Shown one piece after another: positions 52,250 to 61,367 of a stretch of DNA of 64,000 nt. How positions within the stretch are numbered: the first letter of the stretch is position 1; every line of letters begins with the position of its first letter. The notes below the pieces were generated by a model. That model did no database searches. It worked only from the letters and a program-made list of their open reading frames with translations, and was not told the DNA's origin. This stretch comes from Paenibacillus sp. PastM-3 (lineage in GTDB: Bacteria; Bacillota; Bacilli; Paenibacillales; Paenibacillaceae), in assembly GCF_029893965.1 (NCBI RefSeq), contig NZ_JARXXP010000021.1, forward strand, positions 52,518 to 116,517, in the 5' to 3' direction. The position numbers and the translations under genes are program-made.

Positions 52250-53731
52250 TTAATTAGCCTCCTTTAGATGATCCTTTATTTTGCCGGCCAGCATGCCGGC
52301 TGTATGAAAGTTGAAGAAATCCGAAATTTTAAGATTGATATTGAAGGCTTCCCTGATCCTTTTCTTGAGCTTTACAAGCAGGAGCGAGTCCATACCGAGA
52401 TCGAAAAAGCTAACATCTGCCTGCACATCCGTCTCCCCTAGCAGGGCGGATACGATTTCGGCAATCTTGCTGTAAATCTCTCCGCCCTGTGCCTGCAAGC
52501 TGTCTTCTGCACCGCAAGGCTCATCTTCCCTGGAAGCCAGGGACACCAGATCTCCTACACGCAGCCCGCCGCCGGCATTCGCATACAGGCTCCGGAGATT
52601 GCTGCGGAACAGCGACTGCAGAGTCTGCAGATCCTCCAGCCCGTATTCACTGGAGATGACACTGATCTCCCAGTCTTCCCCTGTCTTATAGACGGAGAAA
52701 TGCAGCCCGTATTTTTCATCCTGGTAGCCGGCGGCTTCCTCCAGCTCAATGCCATGGGCTTCATTCAGTTTTTTGGCGATCAGGCTGCCTGACTTGTAAT
52801 CAAAAATAATGTCCCTGAAAATGTTCATGCTGCTCATAGGCTCGGTACGGATCAGCTCCCCGTAATGGTCACGACCGGCAAAGCCGGAGAATATCCTGGC
52901 CTGAATCCCGGCAATGAGCTGATCCGTCGCGGTCTCCAGCTCCTCCTCCAGCTGCACCGCGAACGGGATGAGCTGCACGAAATTGCCAAGCGCCCGGTAA
53001 TTGCGGGGATCTCTGCCCAGATAAGGATAGGCCAGATAGACCGTTCCGCTGTGCAGCAGGCTCGCCAGGCTGAGGGAGAAGGCGGTCAGCGCTACCGCAA
53101 AATCCGAGTGCCGCCTGACATATCCCGGATCCAGCGTGAAGCGGTCGTTCAGGTAATGAACCTCATTGCACTGTCTGGCCAGCAGCCTGGATTTGAACGG
53201 TGCATAGCTCCCGAAGCTGATTGGACTTGCCGGCTGCTGGCTATCCGGCCCGTCAACTTCGAGCACAGGCGGGTGCAGCTGTGATTCGGCAGCTTCCCCG
53301 GACAGATAAGCTTCAGTCAATTCCTGAAGGAACAGGTTCATACTGAACCCGTCAAGAAGCACATGATGGGCATTGATGAACAGATAATCAGCCGGCTCGT
53401 CCAGCACCCTGCAGATCAGAATCCGCACCAGCGCACGGTCCCTGACGGTAATCAGCTGCTCGCTGATCAGACGCTCCTTATCCAGCTGACCGAAGGTTCT
53501 GACCTCAATGGTCGGCGCTTCATCTCCGGTTCTTTTGTAAATCTCGGACTGGATCTGGTAGGTGGTCCGGAACAAGTCGAACTGCTCCACATACCGGGTC
53601 AGCAGATTATACATTTTGGGGATATTAAGTCCTTCGGCAAACCGGACAAACAGCGGAATATTATAGGCGGTAGGACTGAGCAGGCAGCTGCTCACAATTC
53701 TTTTCTCGGTACTGCTAACCGTGGCTGACAT
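52250..53731 (-). CDS. NRPS condensation-thiolation didomain (C-PCP)
   Basis: The 493-residue protein has a condensation domain with intact NAHHVLLDGFS (HHxxxDG near residues 122-128) and a C-terminal carrier domain with Ser449 (FFDLGMDSLLL). It has no adenylation domain, so its carrier must be loaded in trans. ATG at 53731 behind AGGAGA overlaps the preceding gene by 17 bases. Confidence 0.9.
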   Translation of the reverse strand: MSATVSSTEKRIVSSCLLSPTAYNIPLFVRFAEGLNIPKMYNLLTRYVEQFDLFRTTYQIQSEIYKRTGDEAPTIEVRTFGQLDKERLISEQLITVRDRALVRILICRVLDEPADYLFINAHHVLLDGFSMNLFLQELTEAYLSGEAAESQLHPPVLEVDGPDSQQPASPISFGSYAPFKSRLLARQCNEVHYLNDRFTLDPGYVRRHSDFAVALTAFSLSLASLLHSGTVYLAYPYLGRDPRNYRALGNFVQLIPFAVQLEEELETATDQLIAGIQARIFSGFAGRDHYGELIRTEPMSSMNIFRDIIFDYKSGSLIAKKLNEAHGIELEEAAGYQDEKYGLHFSVYKTGEDWEISVISSEYGLEDLQTLQSLFRSNLRSLYANAGGGLRVGDLVSLASREDEPCGAEDSLQAQGGEIYSKIAEIVSALLGETDVQADVSFFDLGMDSLLLVKLKKRIREAFNINLKISDFFNFHTAGMLAGKIKDHLKEAN

Positions 53732-55295
53732 TGTCCGCAATCTCTCCTAAAGTTCTGCTGAACAGCATATCAAGGTCCAGCTGATAGCCCTTGCTTCCCA
53801 GCTGCCAGATGATTTCCATCGCCTTGATGGAGTCCCCGCCCAGATCCAGAAATGTCTGCTCTGCTGCTATTTCACTTTTCAGCACATTTGTCATCACCTG
53901 CATAATTTCATTTCGGTTATTACTGGCCATAGAATTGCCATTAATGATTTCTGAGATATCCGTTTTACCGTTAGTATTCATAGGAATAATATCCACCACC
54001 TTCACTGTAGGAACCATATACTCAGGCAGCCTGCTCCGCAAATGTCCGCGCAGCTGCTCCAGATTCACCTGATCCTTCACATAGAGCATCAGCCGCTGTC
54101 CGTCGTAGTGAGCCAGACAATCCTTTTGCAGGCCGAAGCTATAGGCACATTTCTCCACTTCCCCCAGCTCAATGCGGTAGCCGGAGATTTTGACCTGCCT
54201 GTCCTTGCGCTCCACATAGATAATCTCTTCTTCGGCATCAAGGTACACCGTGTCACCGGTCCGGTAAAAGCGTCTGCCGTCCAGCTCCAGCAGAGCTCTG
54301 CTGCTTGCCTCCGCATTCCCGAAATAACCGCGCATGACGCCGGAATCTGCAATCAGCAGCTCTCCCTGCTGCCCTGCAGGAACCGCGAGATTATCCCCGT
54401 CTACAATCATGAACGCCCCCTGGTCAAACAGTCTGCCGATCGGCATCTGCAGCTCGGTACCGTCAACCCGGTGGGCAGTCGCAAAGACCGTGGTCTCCGT
54501 TGGCCCGTAGACATGAAGGACAGTGCAGTAGCGCGCAGCCTCCTGCAGATGATGTACGGAGCAGCGCTCGCCTCCGGTCAGAACCAGCGACACCTTACGG
54601 AACAGCTCAGGGGCTTCATCCACATAGAGATTGAATAGTCTTGTAGTCAGGAATAACGTATCGATTCCGTCAAATCGTGCAGGTACCGTTTCACAATCCA
54701 GGCTGTCGTCCTTGCTGATCAGCTTCAGCGTCATTCCGTTCAGCAGCCCGCCAAAAATCTCATAGACAGAAGCATCAAATTCCAGCGGGGCAAGCTGGCC
54801 CATTATCTCACCCCGATAGAAGCTTGGTTCATTGACGATCTTACCGATAGACCGATCTTCGATAGCTACCGCTTTCGGCTCTCCGGTGGAGCCTGAGGTG
54901 AAAATGATATAGAGAAGGCTGTCGGGCTGTCTTTCCGTTTCCGGCAGCGCGGCTTCCCGTTCGCCACCAGCCCCGGCGATAGTATGCAGACTAACCTTGG
55001 CCTGGACCAGTGACTTCATCTTTTCCTTGCGATGGTCCGGATAAGCTTCCGGAATAACACAATAAGCAGCTCCGGCACGGATGGTACCGATCATAAGCAC
55101 AATGGAATCTGCTCTTTCCGGGCATTCAATGGCTACCACATCCCCTTTACCAACGCCCCGGCTGCGGAGGCCGGCTGCAACACCGCGGGTAAGCTCATCC
55201 AGCTGCCGATAGGTTAAAGTGTGGGAGTCATCCAGAATTGCCGTTTTATCATGGTATAAATTAAATATATTGTTAATTTTTTCTGAAAAATTCAC
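53715..55295 (-). CDS. NRPS adenylation-thiolation didomain (A-PCP), Ile/Val-like code
   Basis: The 526-residue protein has core motifs A3 FTSGSTGEPKAVAI, A5 HVYGPTETTVF, A7 YRTGDTVY, A8 KDRQVKISGYRIELGEVE and A10 NTNGKTD, then a PCP with Ser489 (LDLGGDSIKAM). The hand-read specificity code is DAYFLGVVFK, nearest to aliphatic codes such as Ile (DAFFLGVTFK). GTG at 55295 follows GGGGG by six bases and gives the normal A-domain start. It overlaps the stand-alone C gene by 23 bases. Confidence 0.92.
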   Translation of the reverse strand: MNFSEKINNIFNLYHDKTAILDDSHTLTYRQLDELTRGVAAGLRSRGVGKGDVVAIECPERADSIVLMIGTIRAGAAYCVIPEAYPDHRKEKMKSLVQAKVSLHTIAGAGGEREAALPETERQPDSLLYIIFTSGSTGEPKAVAIEDRSIGKIVNEPSFYRGEIMGQLAPLEFDASVYEIFGGLLNGMTLKLISKDDSLDCETVPARFDGIDTLFLTTRLFNLYVDEAPELFRKVSLVLTGGERCSVHHLQEAARYCTVLHVYGPTETTVFATAHRVDGTELQMPIGRLFDQGAFMIVDGDNLAVPAGQQGELLIADSGVMRGYFGNAEASSRALLELDGRRFYRTGDTVYLDAEEEIIYVERKDRQVKISGYRIELGEVEKCAYSFGLQKDCLAHYDGQRLMLYVKDQVNLEQLRGHLRSRLPEYMVPTVKVVDIIPMNTNGKTDISEIINGNSMASNNRNEIMQVMTNVLKSEIAAEQTFLDLGGDSIKAMEIIWQLGSKGYQLDLDMLFSRTLGEIADNVSHG

Positions 55296-56472
55296 AGAAA
55301 TCCCCCTTTTCCGCCAAATAATCAAGTCTGCTGCCTAAGTCACCTATAATTGCTGCAATCTGGTCATCTGAATACTTGGCCTTGCTGTATTCCACTTCTA
55401 TGCCGTTCTCCTGCTGGTAATGGTAGACCCTGATGTATAATTCAAACTTGCACATCCGGTCCGCCGGTATGTAGCGGAAATGCCGGAACATGTCCTCCTC
55501 ATAGGAGTACACGATCGGATATTCAATCATTCCGTGGGAGTCATTGCCGGTGTCTCTGAAGCTCTGAAGATTGCTGCTGTGAATATTCCGGATTCTCGAC
55601 TCCACATCCTCTTCCGCTTGTATCTGCTTAGGCATCATCCGCACATAGCAGCCCGCTTCAGTGAAATTCCCGATTCTCATCCGCCAGTTGCCGATTGTGC
55701 CGTAGGTATCACCGCTGCACATACGGCCCAGTAACTCCTCAAGCAGCCCCTGAAAAACGGCGTTCTTCGTGACCTTCAGCCGTAAGGCCAGCTGCTGGAC
55801 CGCTTCCTGGCGGGCGGCTGTAAGCCTGACGGCAAGCCTTCCGGCACCGGGAGCAGGCCCCGGCTGCAGCGCCGGCAGCCTCAGCAGCCTGTCCTTCACC
55901 TCTGCCGCAGCGATGCTATGCCGCTGGAGCTCACAGATTGCACGGTAGCCGGATAACGGAAGGGAAGTCTGTGGTATAATCTCCTGCCCTTCCAGCAGCC
56001 TGCCGATGAAATCCTGTTCAAAGCGGCGGATTCCCAAGCCATCCACGGCGATATGATGGAACTCGACATACAGGTACCGCTTATCCAGCCATTCCAGAAA
56101 GGTCAGGCGCCAGGGATAATGTGCAGCCAGATCAATCCCGGAGCTGCAGCCCCTGATATATTCTTCAGGCGCTTCATGAATTCCCAGTGGTTCCACACTG
56201 AAATCCTCCGGCTGCAAAGGGGTATACCGCTGGTAGAACTTCCGCAGCTGAGGTTCATATTCATATTTTACCTGGAGCGTCTTATGCGCCTTAATAACGG
56301 TGTACAACGCTGCTCTTACAGCCCCGTAACTGGTATCCGCATCCAGCGGATACAACAGCGGCAGCCGGTACAGCGGCAGTTTATTGCAGATGTACATTTT
56401 GCGCTGGATGGCGGTCAGCTCGCTGATCTCCTCCTGCTCCCCGGGCTCGGGGGAATATGCATATTCAGGCAT
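55273..56472 (-). CDS. Stand-alone NRPS condensation domain
   Basis: The 399-residue protein is a single condensation-superfamily domain with intact FHHIAVDGLG (HHxxxDG at residues 139-145) and the second-subdomain region YGTIGNWRMRIGNFT. It has no carrier or A domain. It may join the amino acid on the downstream A-PCP to an upstream acyl or peptidyl group, acting with partners in trans. ATG at 56472, eight bases after AGGTGA, overlaps the previous stop. Confidence 0.9.
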   Translation of the reverse strand: MPEYAYSPEPGEQEEISELTAIQRKMYICNKLPLYRLPLLYPLDADTSYGAVRAALYTVIKAHKTLQVKYEYEPQLRKFYQRYTPLQPEDFSVEPLGIHEAPEEYIRGCSSGIDLAAHYPWRLTFLEWLDKRYLYVEFHHIAVDGLGIRRFEQDFIGRLLEGQEIIPQTSLPLSGYRAICELQRHSIAAAEVKDRLLRLPALQPGPAPGAGRLAVRLTAARQEAVQQLALRLKVTKNAVFQGLLEELLGRMCSGDTYGTIGNWRMRIGNFTEAGCYVRMMPKQIQAEEDVESRIRNIHSSNLQSFRDTGNDSHGMIEYPIVYSYEEDMFRHFRYIPADRMCKFELYIRVYHYQQENGIEVEYSKAKYSDDQIAAIIGDLGSRLDYLAEKGDFCEFFRKN

Positions 56473-59068
56473 GATCGGCTTCACCTGCCTTTACAGCAAG
56501 CTCCTGAAGGGCTGACCGCACATCCTGGACAATCCGTGCTTCTTCCTCCAGCGTGTAAACCAGATCGTCAATATACAAGCTGATCCGGCACTCCCGGGCA
56601 GACAGCTGGAAATTCACCAGCAGCTGAAATTTCGACACGCCCGGGAACTCCAGGACCTGGTCAAACAATGCTCCTTCACTGCTGCTGGCAACCAGAGTCT
56701 GAAATACAATTGCCGGGAAATCCAGTGTGAAGCCGGCTCCGTTCAGATCATAAATCGATGCCGCCTGATACCGGTGTGCAGTAGTAAGACTCTCCCGGAG
56801 GACATTGTCATCGTCAGTGTCGAAGAAGACAGGCAGTACCCTGGCGAAGGACTGGACAACATGGATTGCGCCGGGGATTACCCTTCCGTGGTACACCGCG
56901 CCCACATAACCCTGTGTATGATTGAAAGCCGGTGCCAAACGGCTCGTCAGGGAAGAAAGCAGCCTGTGTTCCTGCTCTGGATACGGCACTTCTTCCGCCT
57001 GACAGGTAAACTCATACAAATGATAGCTTCCCTTGGCCCGAACCGGCTTGCCCAGACTTGGATAGGCGTTGTAACGGAGAAGCGGCCGCCAGCCCTGCAC
57101 ATCACCGGCAATAGCTGCCTTATAGCTGCCGGCTATTTGCGCATACTGGGCAAATTGTACAGGCTGGCCGTTGAAGCTGTCCTCGATCTGGCTGAGCAGA
57201 ATACCGAGTCCTATCTGGTCAATAAGCATATGGTGCATATTGAGATACAGGTAGGTGTTTCCGGTGGAGAGCAGTGTAACCAGCCTGATATCCCATAGCC
57301 GTCCACCGCCCTGCAGGCGGAACCCGCTGCTGAGCTCCTGCAGCTGACCGGCATCAGCCAGTGTGATATGCTCAATTTCCACATGCCTGTTCTGTCCGAT
57401 CTTCCCGTGTACCTCGCCATCGGCGTAGATATACTCTGTGAAGAAGACATCGTTGCATGCAATAACATGCTCAATCGCAGCCTGCAGCGCATTCAATTCA
57501 ACCGTGCCCTGCTCTGAAATCCGGTAAGCATACTTCACATCGTACATATTGGATTCCGCCAGGCGGAAGCTGTCGATGAACAACACCTTCATAAAGTTCG
57601 GGCATTCGTATCCGTCCGGCTCTGCAGCATCCCGTTGCGGGAAGGCGGCATGGCCGGCCCGCTCCAGAATCAGCCGCTTCAGCTCGCGGAGCGTGCCCGA
57701 AGTATAAATATCCTGATAGCTGAGCTGCACACCCAGATGCTCGTAAATGTCCGTAATCATTCTTGCTATATCCATTGAAGAGATCGAGGAGTGGAACAGG
57801 TCGTCATCCTCACCGATATCAGGCAACCACCTGCTGCTTCTCTCTTCCCGCGCAGCGGGTCCGGCAGATGCAGCTGCAGTCTCCATGACAGCCGCCTGAG
57901 GTACATGCGTATCACCGGCAGGCTGGGACAGCTCCAGCCGGTCCAGCATAAGCAGCATCTCCTCCAGTCCGGAGAACAGGTGCTGGATCATGGGCTGGTC
58001 GCAGCAGTATTCATACTCCAGATGATCGCCGTATTCATTGAACTGCAGATGGTTATTGTACTTGTGGAGATAACCGCCCAGCGTAAGCCGGGAGAATACC
58101 TTCGATCTCTGTTCCAGCTCCGGCATTCCGGTATAAGACAATACGTAGTCATAACCGTGGTACCCCAGCAGCTCCATATATTCCTCATAAGAAAGGAGGG
58201 CGGAGCCGCTAATGGACTGGAACAGCTCTTTGAATATGCTGCGAGCATTGCCATCATAACTTAGGCTGTCGTCTATCTTCAGAAGAACAGGTGCAACATC
58301 CGTGAAATTCCCGATTACACCAGCCTGCTGCATTTGATCCCTGCGGGACACCACTACTCCAATCAGGTTCCTCCGCTGCGGCGACAGCAGGGCCAGTGCA
58401 AGCAGGATAACGCCGAACCGGGTGACCTTCAGTTTGCCTGACAGCGATACCGCCGCTCTGAAAGCCCCGTCTGTCAGCCGGCCGCGGCCGTATACCGACT
58501 CGGCGTACGGGCGGCCGGTCTGATCCGGACGCTGGAATTGCCTGATTCTGTCCGCATACCCGTCCATTCCCGGCAATGCCTTGGCCCGGCCACTCGGCTT
58601 CCGGAAATAACTGCCTTCATCAAGCGCAGGGGCGCTCTTATTAAGCAGTTCCTGCTCCAGGCTGTCCAGGAACAGATACAGGGAATCACCGTCCATAATC
58701 AGATGGTGCATCAGAAACTCGATGCAGTGCTCATCCTCCCTGAGATAGTAAGCGGCCAGGCGTCCGCCCCCGAAGACAGCCAGTCTCTGGCCGCCGAGCG
58801 GTACGCTGCTCCGGTAATCCTTGAAGCCGCTGTCCACCGCAAACATGTACTGTGAATCCTGTCTGATAATTCTGCCGCTGAAGGCTTCAACTGCGTTCAT
58901 TACCTTCCTGACAGCCTGATCTATTTCACCCCTGCTCCACCGGTCATCATAAGTAACGGTGAAATAAATACCGTAATCCTTACCGTGCTTTTCGGCATAT
59001 AATATTTTCTGCTGCAAGGGCTCCAGCTCGTAATGCCGTATGCCGGTCTCGGGACTGTTAAGCATCAT
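56465..59068 (-). CDS. NRPS C-PCP-C protein with atypical carrier and second C domain
   Basis: The 867-residue protein has a first condensation domain with HHLIMDG (residues 121-127) and a carrier-like domain near 420-470, in which the GGDS motif reads SISS (Ser431 at the pantetheine position). The second condensation domain has HHMLIDQ (residues 612-618), the motif Gly being replaced by Gln. There is no A domain. It is the first biosynthetic gene after the exporter genes, so the first C domain may be a starter domain that accepts an acyl group. ATG at 59068 follows AGGAGG. Confidence 0.88.
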   Translation of the reverse strand: MMLNSPETGIRHYELEPLQQKILYAEKHGKDYGIYFTVTYDDRWSRGEIDQAVRKVMNAVEAFSGRIIRQDSQYMFAVDSGFKDYRSSVPLGGQRLAVFGGGRLAAYYLREDEHCIEFLMHHLIMDGDSLYLFLDSLEQELLNKSAPALDEGSYFRKPSGRAKALPGMDGYADRIRQFQRPDQTGRPYAESVYGRGRLTDGAFRAAVSLSGKLKVTRFGVILLALALLSPQRRNLIGVVVSRRDQMQQAGVIGNFTDVAPVLLKIDDSLSYDGNARSIFKELFQSISGSALLSYEEYMELLGYHGYDYVLSYTGMPELEQRSKVFSRLTLGGYLHKYNNHLQFNEYGDHLEYEYCCDQPMIQHLFSGLEEMLLMLDRLELSQPAGDTHVPQAAVMETAAASAGPAAREERSSRWLPDIGEDDDLFHSSISSMDIARMITDIYEHLGVQLSYQDIYTSGTLRELKRLILERAGHAAFPQRDAAEPDGYECPNFMKVLFIDSFRLAESNMYDVKYAYRISEQGTVELNALQAAIEHVIACNDVFFTEYIYADGEVHGKIGQNRHVEIEHITLADAGQLQELSSGFRLQGGGRLWDIRLVTLLSTGNTYLYLNMHHMLIDQIGLGILLSQIEDSFNGQPVQFAQYAQIAGSYKAAIAGDVQGWRPLLRYNAYPSLGKPVRAKGSYHLYEFTCQAEEVPYPEQEHRLLSSLTSRLAPAFNHTQGYVGAVYHGRVIPGAIHVVQSFARVLPVFFDTDDDNVLRESLTTAHRYQAASIYDLNGAGFTLDFPAIVFQTLVASSSEGALFDQVLEFPGVSKFQLLVNFQLSARECRISLYIDDLVYTLEEEARIVQDVRSALQELAVKAGEADHA

Positions 59069-59105
59069 GCTCTTCTCCTCCTTTCAGCACAGCCTGTGGC
59101 CTGCC

Positions 59106-60212
59106 CTAGATATCCTGAGTTTTTACCCGGGTGAGCAGGAGAAAGATGAGCGCCGCACAGCCCAGCAGGCTGACAAAATGAACCGTAACCGCGCTGCCGC
59201 TTCCCGTGAACCCGCTGAACAATTCTGTGTTCAGCTCCGTAATCCACCGGGTCGGCAGAATCCGGGCGAAGCGCTGCATGCCTTCGGGCATGATGGAGCT
59301 GGGCCAGAGTGTACCGCCGAGCATCGCCAGCGGCAGGGAGACAACGGTGACCAGCAGCCGTCCGGTGGACTGTTTCGTAGTGCGGCTGACCAGCAGCAGG
59401 CCGATGCCCGCAGCAATGACATTAAGCAGACCGTAAGCCAGCACCAGCAGCAGCAGATGGAAAGCGGACAGCTCCAGGTCGATTCCGAAGGCCCCGCTCA
59501 TCAGGGCAATCATAAGCAGGAACTGGACGATACCGATCGCTGCGAATACACTGACCGTCTGTAAATAGTAGCTGAGCTTGTTTTTTGCCGTCAGCAGCAC
59601 CCGTTCAGTCGTGGAATGAACCTTGTCACCCAGGAACAGCAGGGTGTTGGTCATGGTCAGGAAGAGCATGATAAATACAATCATGTTAAACGTGCTGGTC
59701 AGGACGACCGCATTCGGATTGCCCAGAATGCTAGGTTCGATTGTGACCGGTGCCGGAGAATCCGCCATCAGCTTCATGCTCTCCTGAAAAGCTCCGGCAT
59801 CGGGTGCATTGCTTGCCAGCGTCTGCAGTGAGGAGAAGATGCTGTTCAGCTTGACCTCAAGTGATTTGGAGTTGAAATTAACCTCCTTGGCATAGCTCTC
59901 GATCTTCACCGCACCCGGATTGTCAAAAAGCTCCCCGGCAGTACTGGTAAAGACTATTCCCAGATTCGCGCTTGTCTGGATGGCGCTGTCTGCATCCTTT
60001 GCATGAATCAGGGTTACATCCTGCTTCTCCAGCATGGCGGAGACGTAGGAATCAACTGCGGGGTCAGGTACATACATGGCCAGGGTTACCTTGGTCGCAT
60101 CGTTATACTGCGTAACCACCATGAAGGTGAACAGAACGGGCAGCAGTACCATGAAAATAAGCGTCAGCCTTCTTTTCACTATCCGCTTCAAATAAAGTCC
60201 AAAGATTCTCAT
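59106..60212 (-). CDS. ABC-2 type transporter permease
   Basis: The 368-residue membrane protein has one N-terminal helix, a roughly 150-residue extracytoplasmic segment and five to six C-terminal helices (for example LLVTVVSLPLAMLGGTLWP), the ABC-2/YhgE-like layout. It pairs with the permease upstream (one base apart) and with the ATPase at 61368. Export of or resistance to the cluster product is the likely role. Confidence 0.9.
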   Translation of the reverse strand: MRIFGLYLKRIVKRRLTLIFMVLLPVLFTFMVVTQYNDATKVTLAMYVPDPAVDSYVSAMLEKQDVTLIHAKDADSAIQTSANLGIVFTSTAGELFDNPGAVKIESYAKEVNFNSKSLEVKLNSIFSSLQTLASNAPDAGAFQESMKLMADSPAPVTIEPSILGNPNAVVLTSTFNMIVFIMLFLTMTNTLLFLGDKVHSTTERVLLTAKNKLSYYLQTVSVFAAIGIVQFLLMIALMSGAFGIDLELSAFHLLLLVLAYGLLNVIAAGIGLLLVSRTTKQSTGRLLVTVVSLPLAMLGGTLWPSSIMPEGMQRFARILPTRWITELNTELFSGFTGSGSAVTVHFVSLLGCAALIFLLLTRVKTQDI

Positions 60213-60213
60213 G

Positions 60214-61365
60214 TTATCTGACCCCCTTCCGGGTTAATGAAAAGACGGAAATCAATACAAACCCTAGCGACAGGACCAGTGCATTGTAGACAGGCATCAG
60301 GTCGATTACTCCTTGCTGGATATAGTTGAACAGCGGCTGCTGGAACACCTCATTAATGCTCAGCCTGCTGAGCGAACCGAAATCCAGCTTGATAAAGCCG
60401 CCGCCGATAAACGTCATGACCGGAATCAGCAGGGAGACAATGCTGTCCAGTGCCTTCATACGCCGTCCAAGCACGCCCAGGAACAGACCCAGCGCGTTAA
60501 AGAAAATGGCGCCGACAATAATGATGAACAGGACCACCAGATTGTTATTGCCGTAAGAGACATTGAAGAACAGCTTGGCACAGGCCACGATGACCAGCCC
60601 CTGAAGAATGGAGATCGAGCAGCCGGTCAGCCATTGGCTTACTACCAGCGACATTTTGGATACCGGCGAGATCAGATAGCGGTCACCCAGCGCTTCATTG
60701 TACTCTTCCTGAATGAAATTCATCGTATTGGCCAGTCCGTAAAAGAGGATAAGAACCAGCATCGTCACGCCATAGTAGCTCAGACCCGACATACCGCCTG
60801 CTTCACCCTTCTCTCCGGCAGCACCTCCCGCCGTCAGCAGATTGCTGTAGGCATGCTGATAAACAAGCGGCTGATTATCCCGTCCGGATACGCCCATAGC
60901 CTGGTACCCGTCGCCGAAGGCGGAGAGGGTCAAGGCGGTGATATCCACCTTATCAATGTTCTGATCCTTGCCGTAAACCGTAACCGTACTTTCCCGGTTT
61001 GCTGTAACGCCTTCGGTCAAGCCGGCGGGCAGATAAATGAACTGGTCATATTCATCGGCCTCCAGGGCTTTGCGTGCCTCCTCTGCACTTGCAGCAACCG
61101 TGACCTCATACAGCTCACTGTTCTCAGCGCTGGTCAAAAAGGCTACGATATCTTTTCCGAACTGGCCGCTGTCCTCATTAACCACGACCGTACGGGTCTG
61201 TGTAATATTGACCGCTGCAGCTGTCTCCTTGGATTCCGGCTGGAACATGGTTGATAGGGCGTTGCCCAGAATCACAATCAGCAGCAGCGGCAGCAGAATG
61301 TAATTGACAAAGACGACAGGGCTTTTGATCTTCCGCTTCATGCTTGTTATATAGATCGTCCACAT
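60214..61365 (-). CDS. ABC-2 type transporter permease
   Basis: The 383-residue protein has the same architecture as its downstream partner: an N-terminal helix near residues 20-40, a long external domain (to about 190) and six C-terminal hydrophobic segments (MNFIQEEYNEALGDRYLISPVSK precedes the core). The two permeases would form a heterodimer. It begins two bases after the ATPase stop. Confidence 0.9.
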   Translation of the reverse strand: MWTIYITSMKRKIKSPVVFVNYILLPLLLIVILGNALSTMFQPESKETAAAVNITQTRTVVVNEDSGQFGKDIVAFLTSAENSELYEVTVAASAEEARKALEADEYDQFIYLPAGLTEGVTANRESTVTVYGKDQNIDKVDITALTLSAFGDGYQAMGVSGRDNQPLVYQHAYSNLLTAGGAAGEKGEAGGMSGLSYYGVTMLVLILFYGLANTMNFIQEEYNEALGDRYLISPVSKMSLVVSQWLTGCSISILQGLVIVACAKLFFNVSYGNNNLVVLFIIIVGAIFFNALGLFLGVLGRRMKALDSIVSLLIPVMTFIGGGFIKLDFGSLSRLSINEVFQQPLFNYIQQGVIDLMPVYNALVLSLGFVLISVFSLTRKGVR

Positions 61366-61367
61366 GG

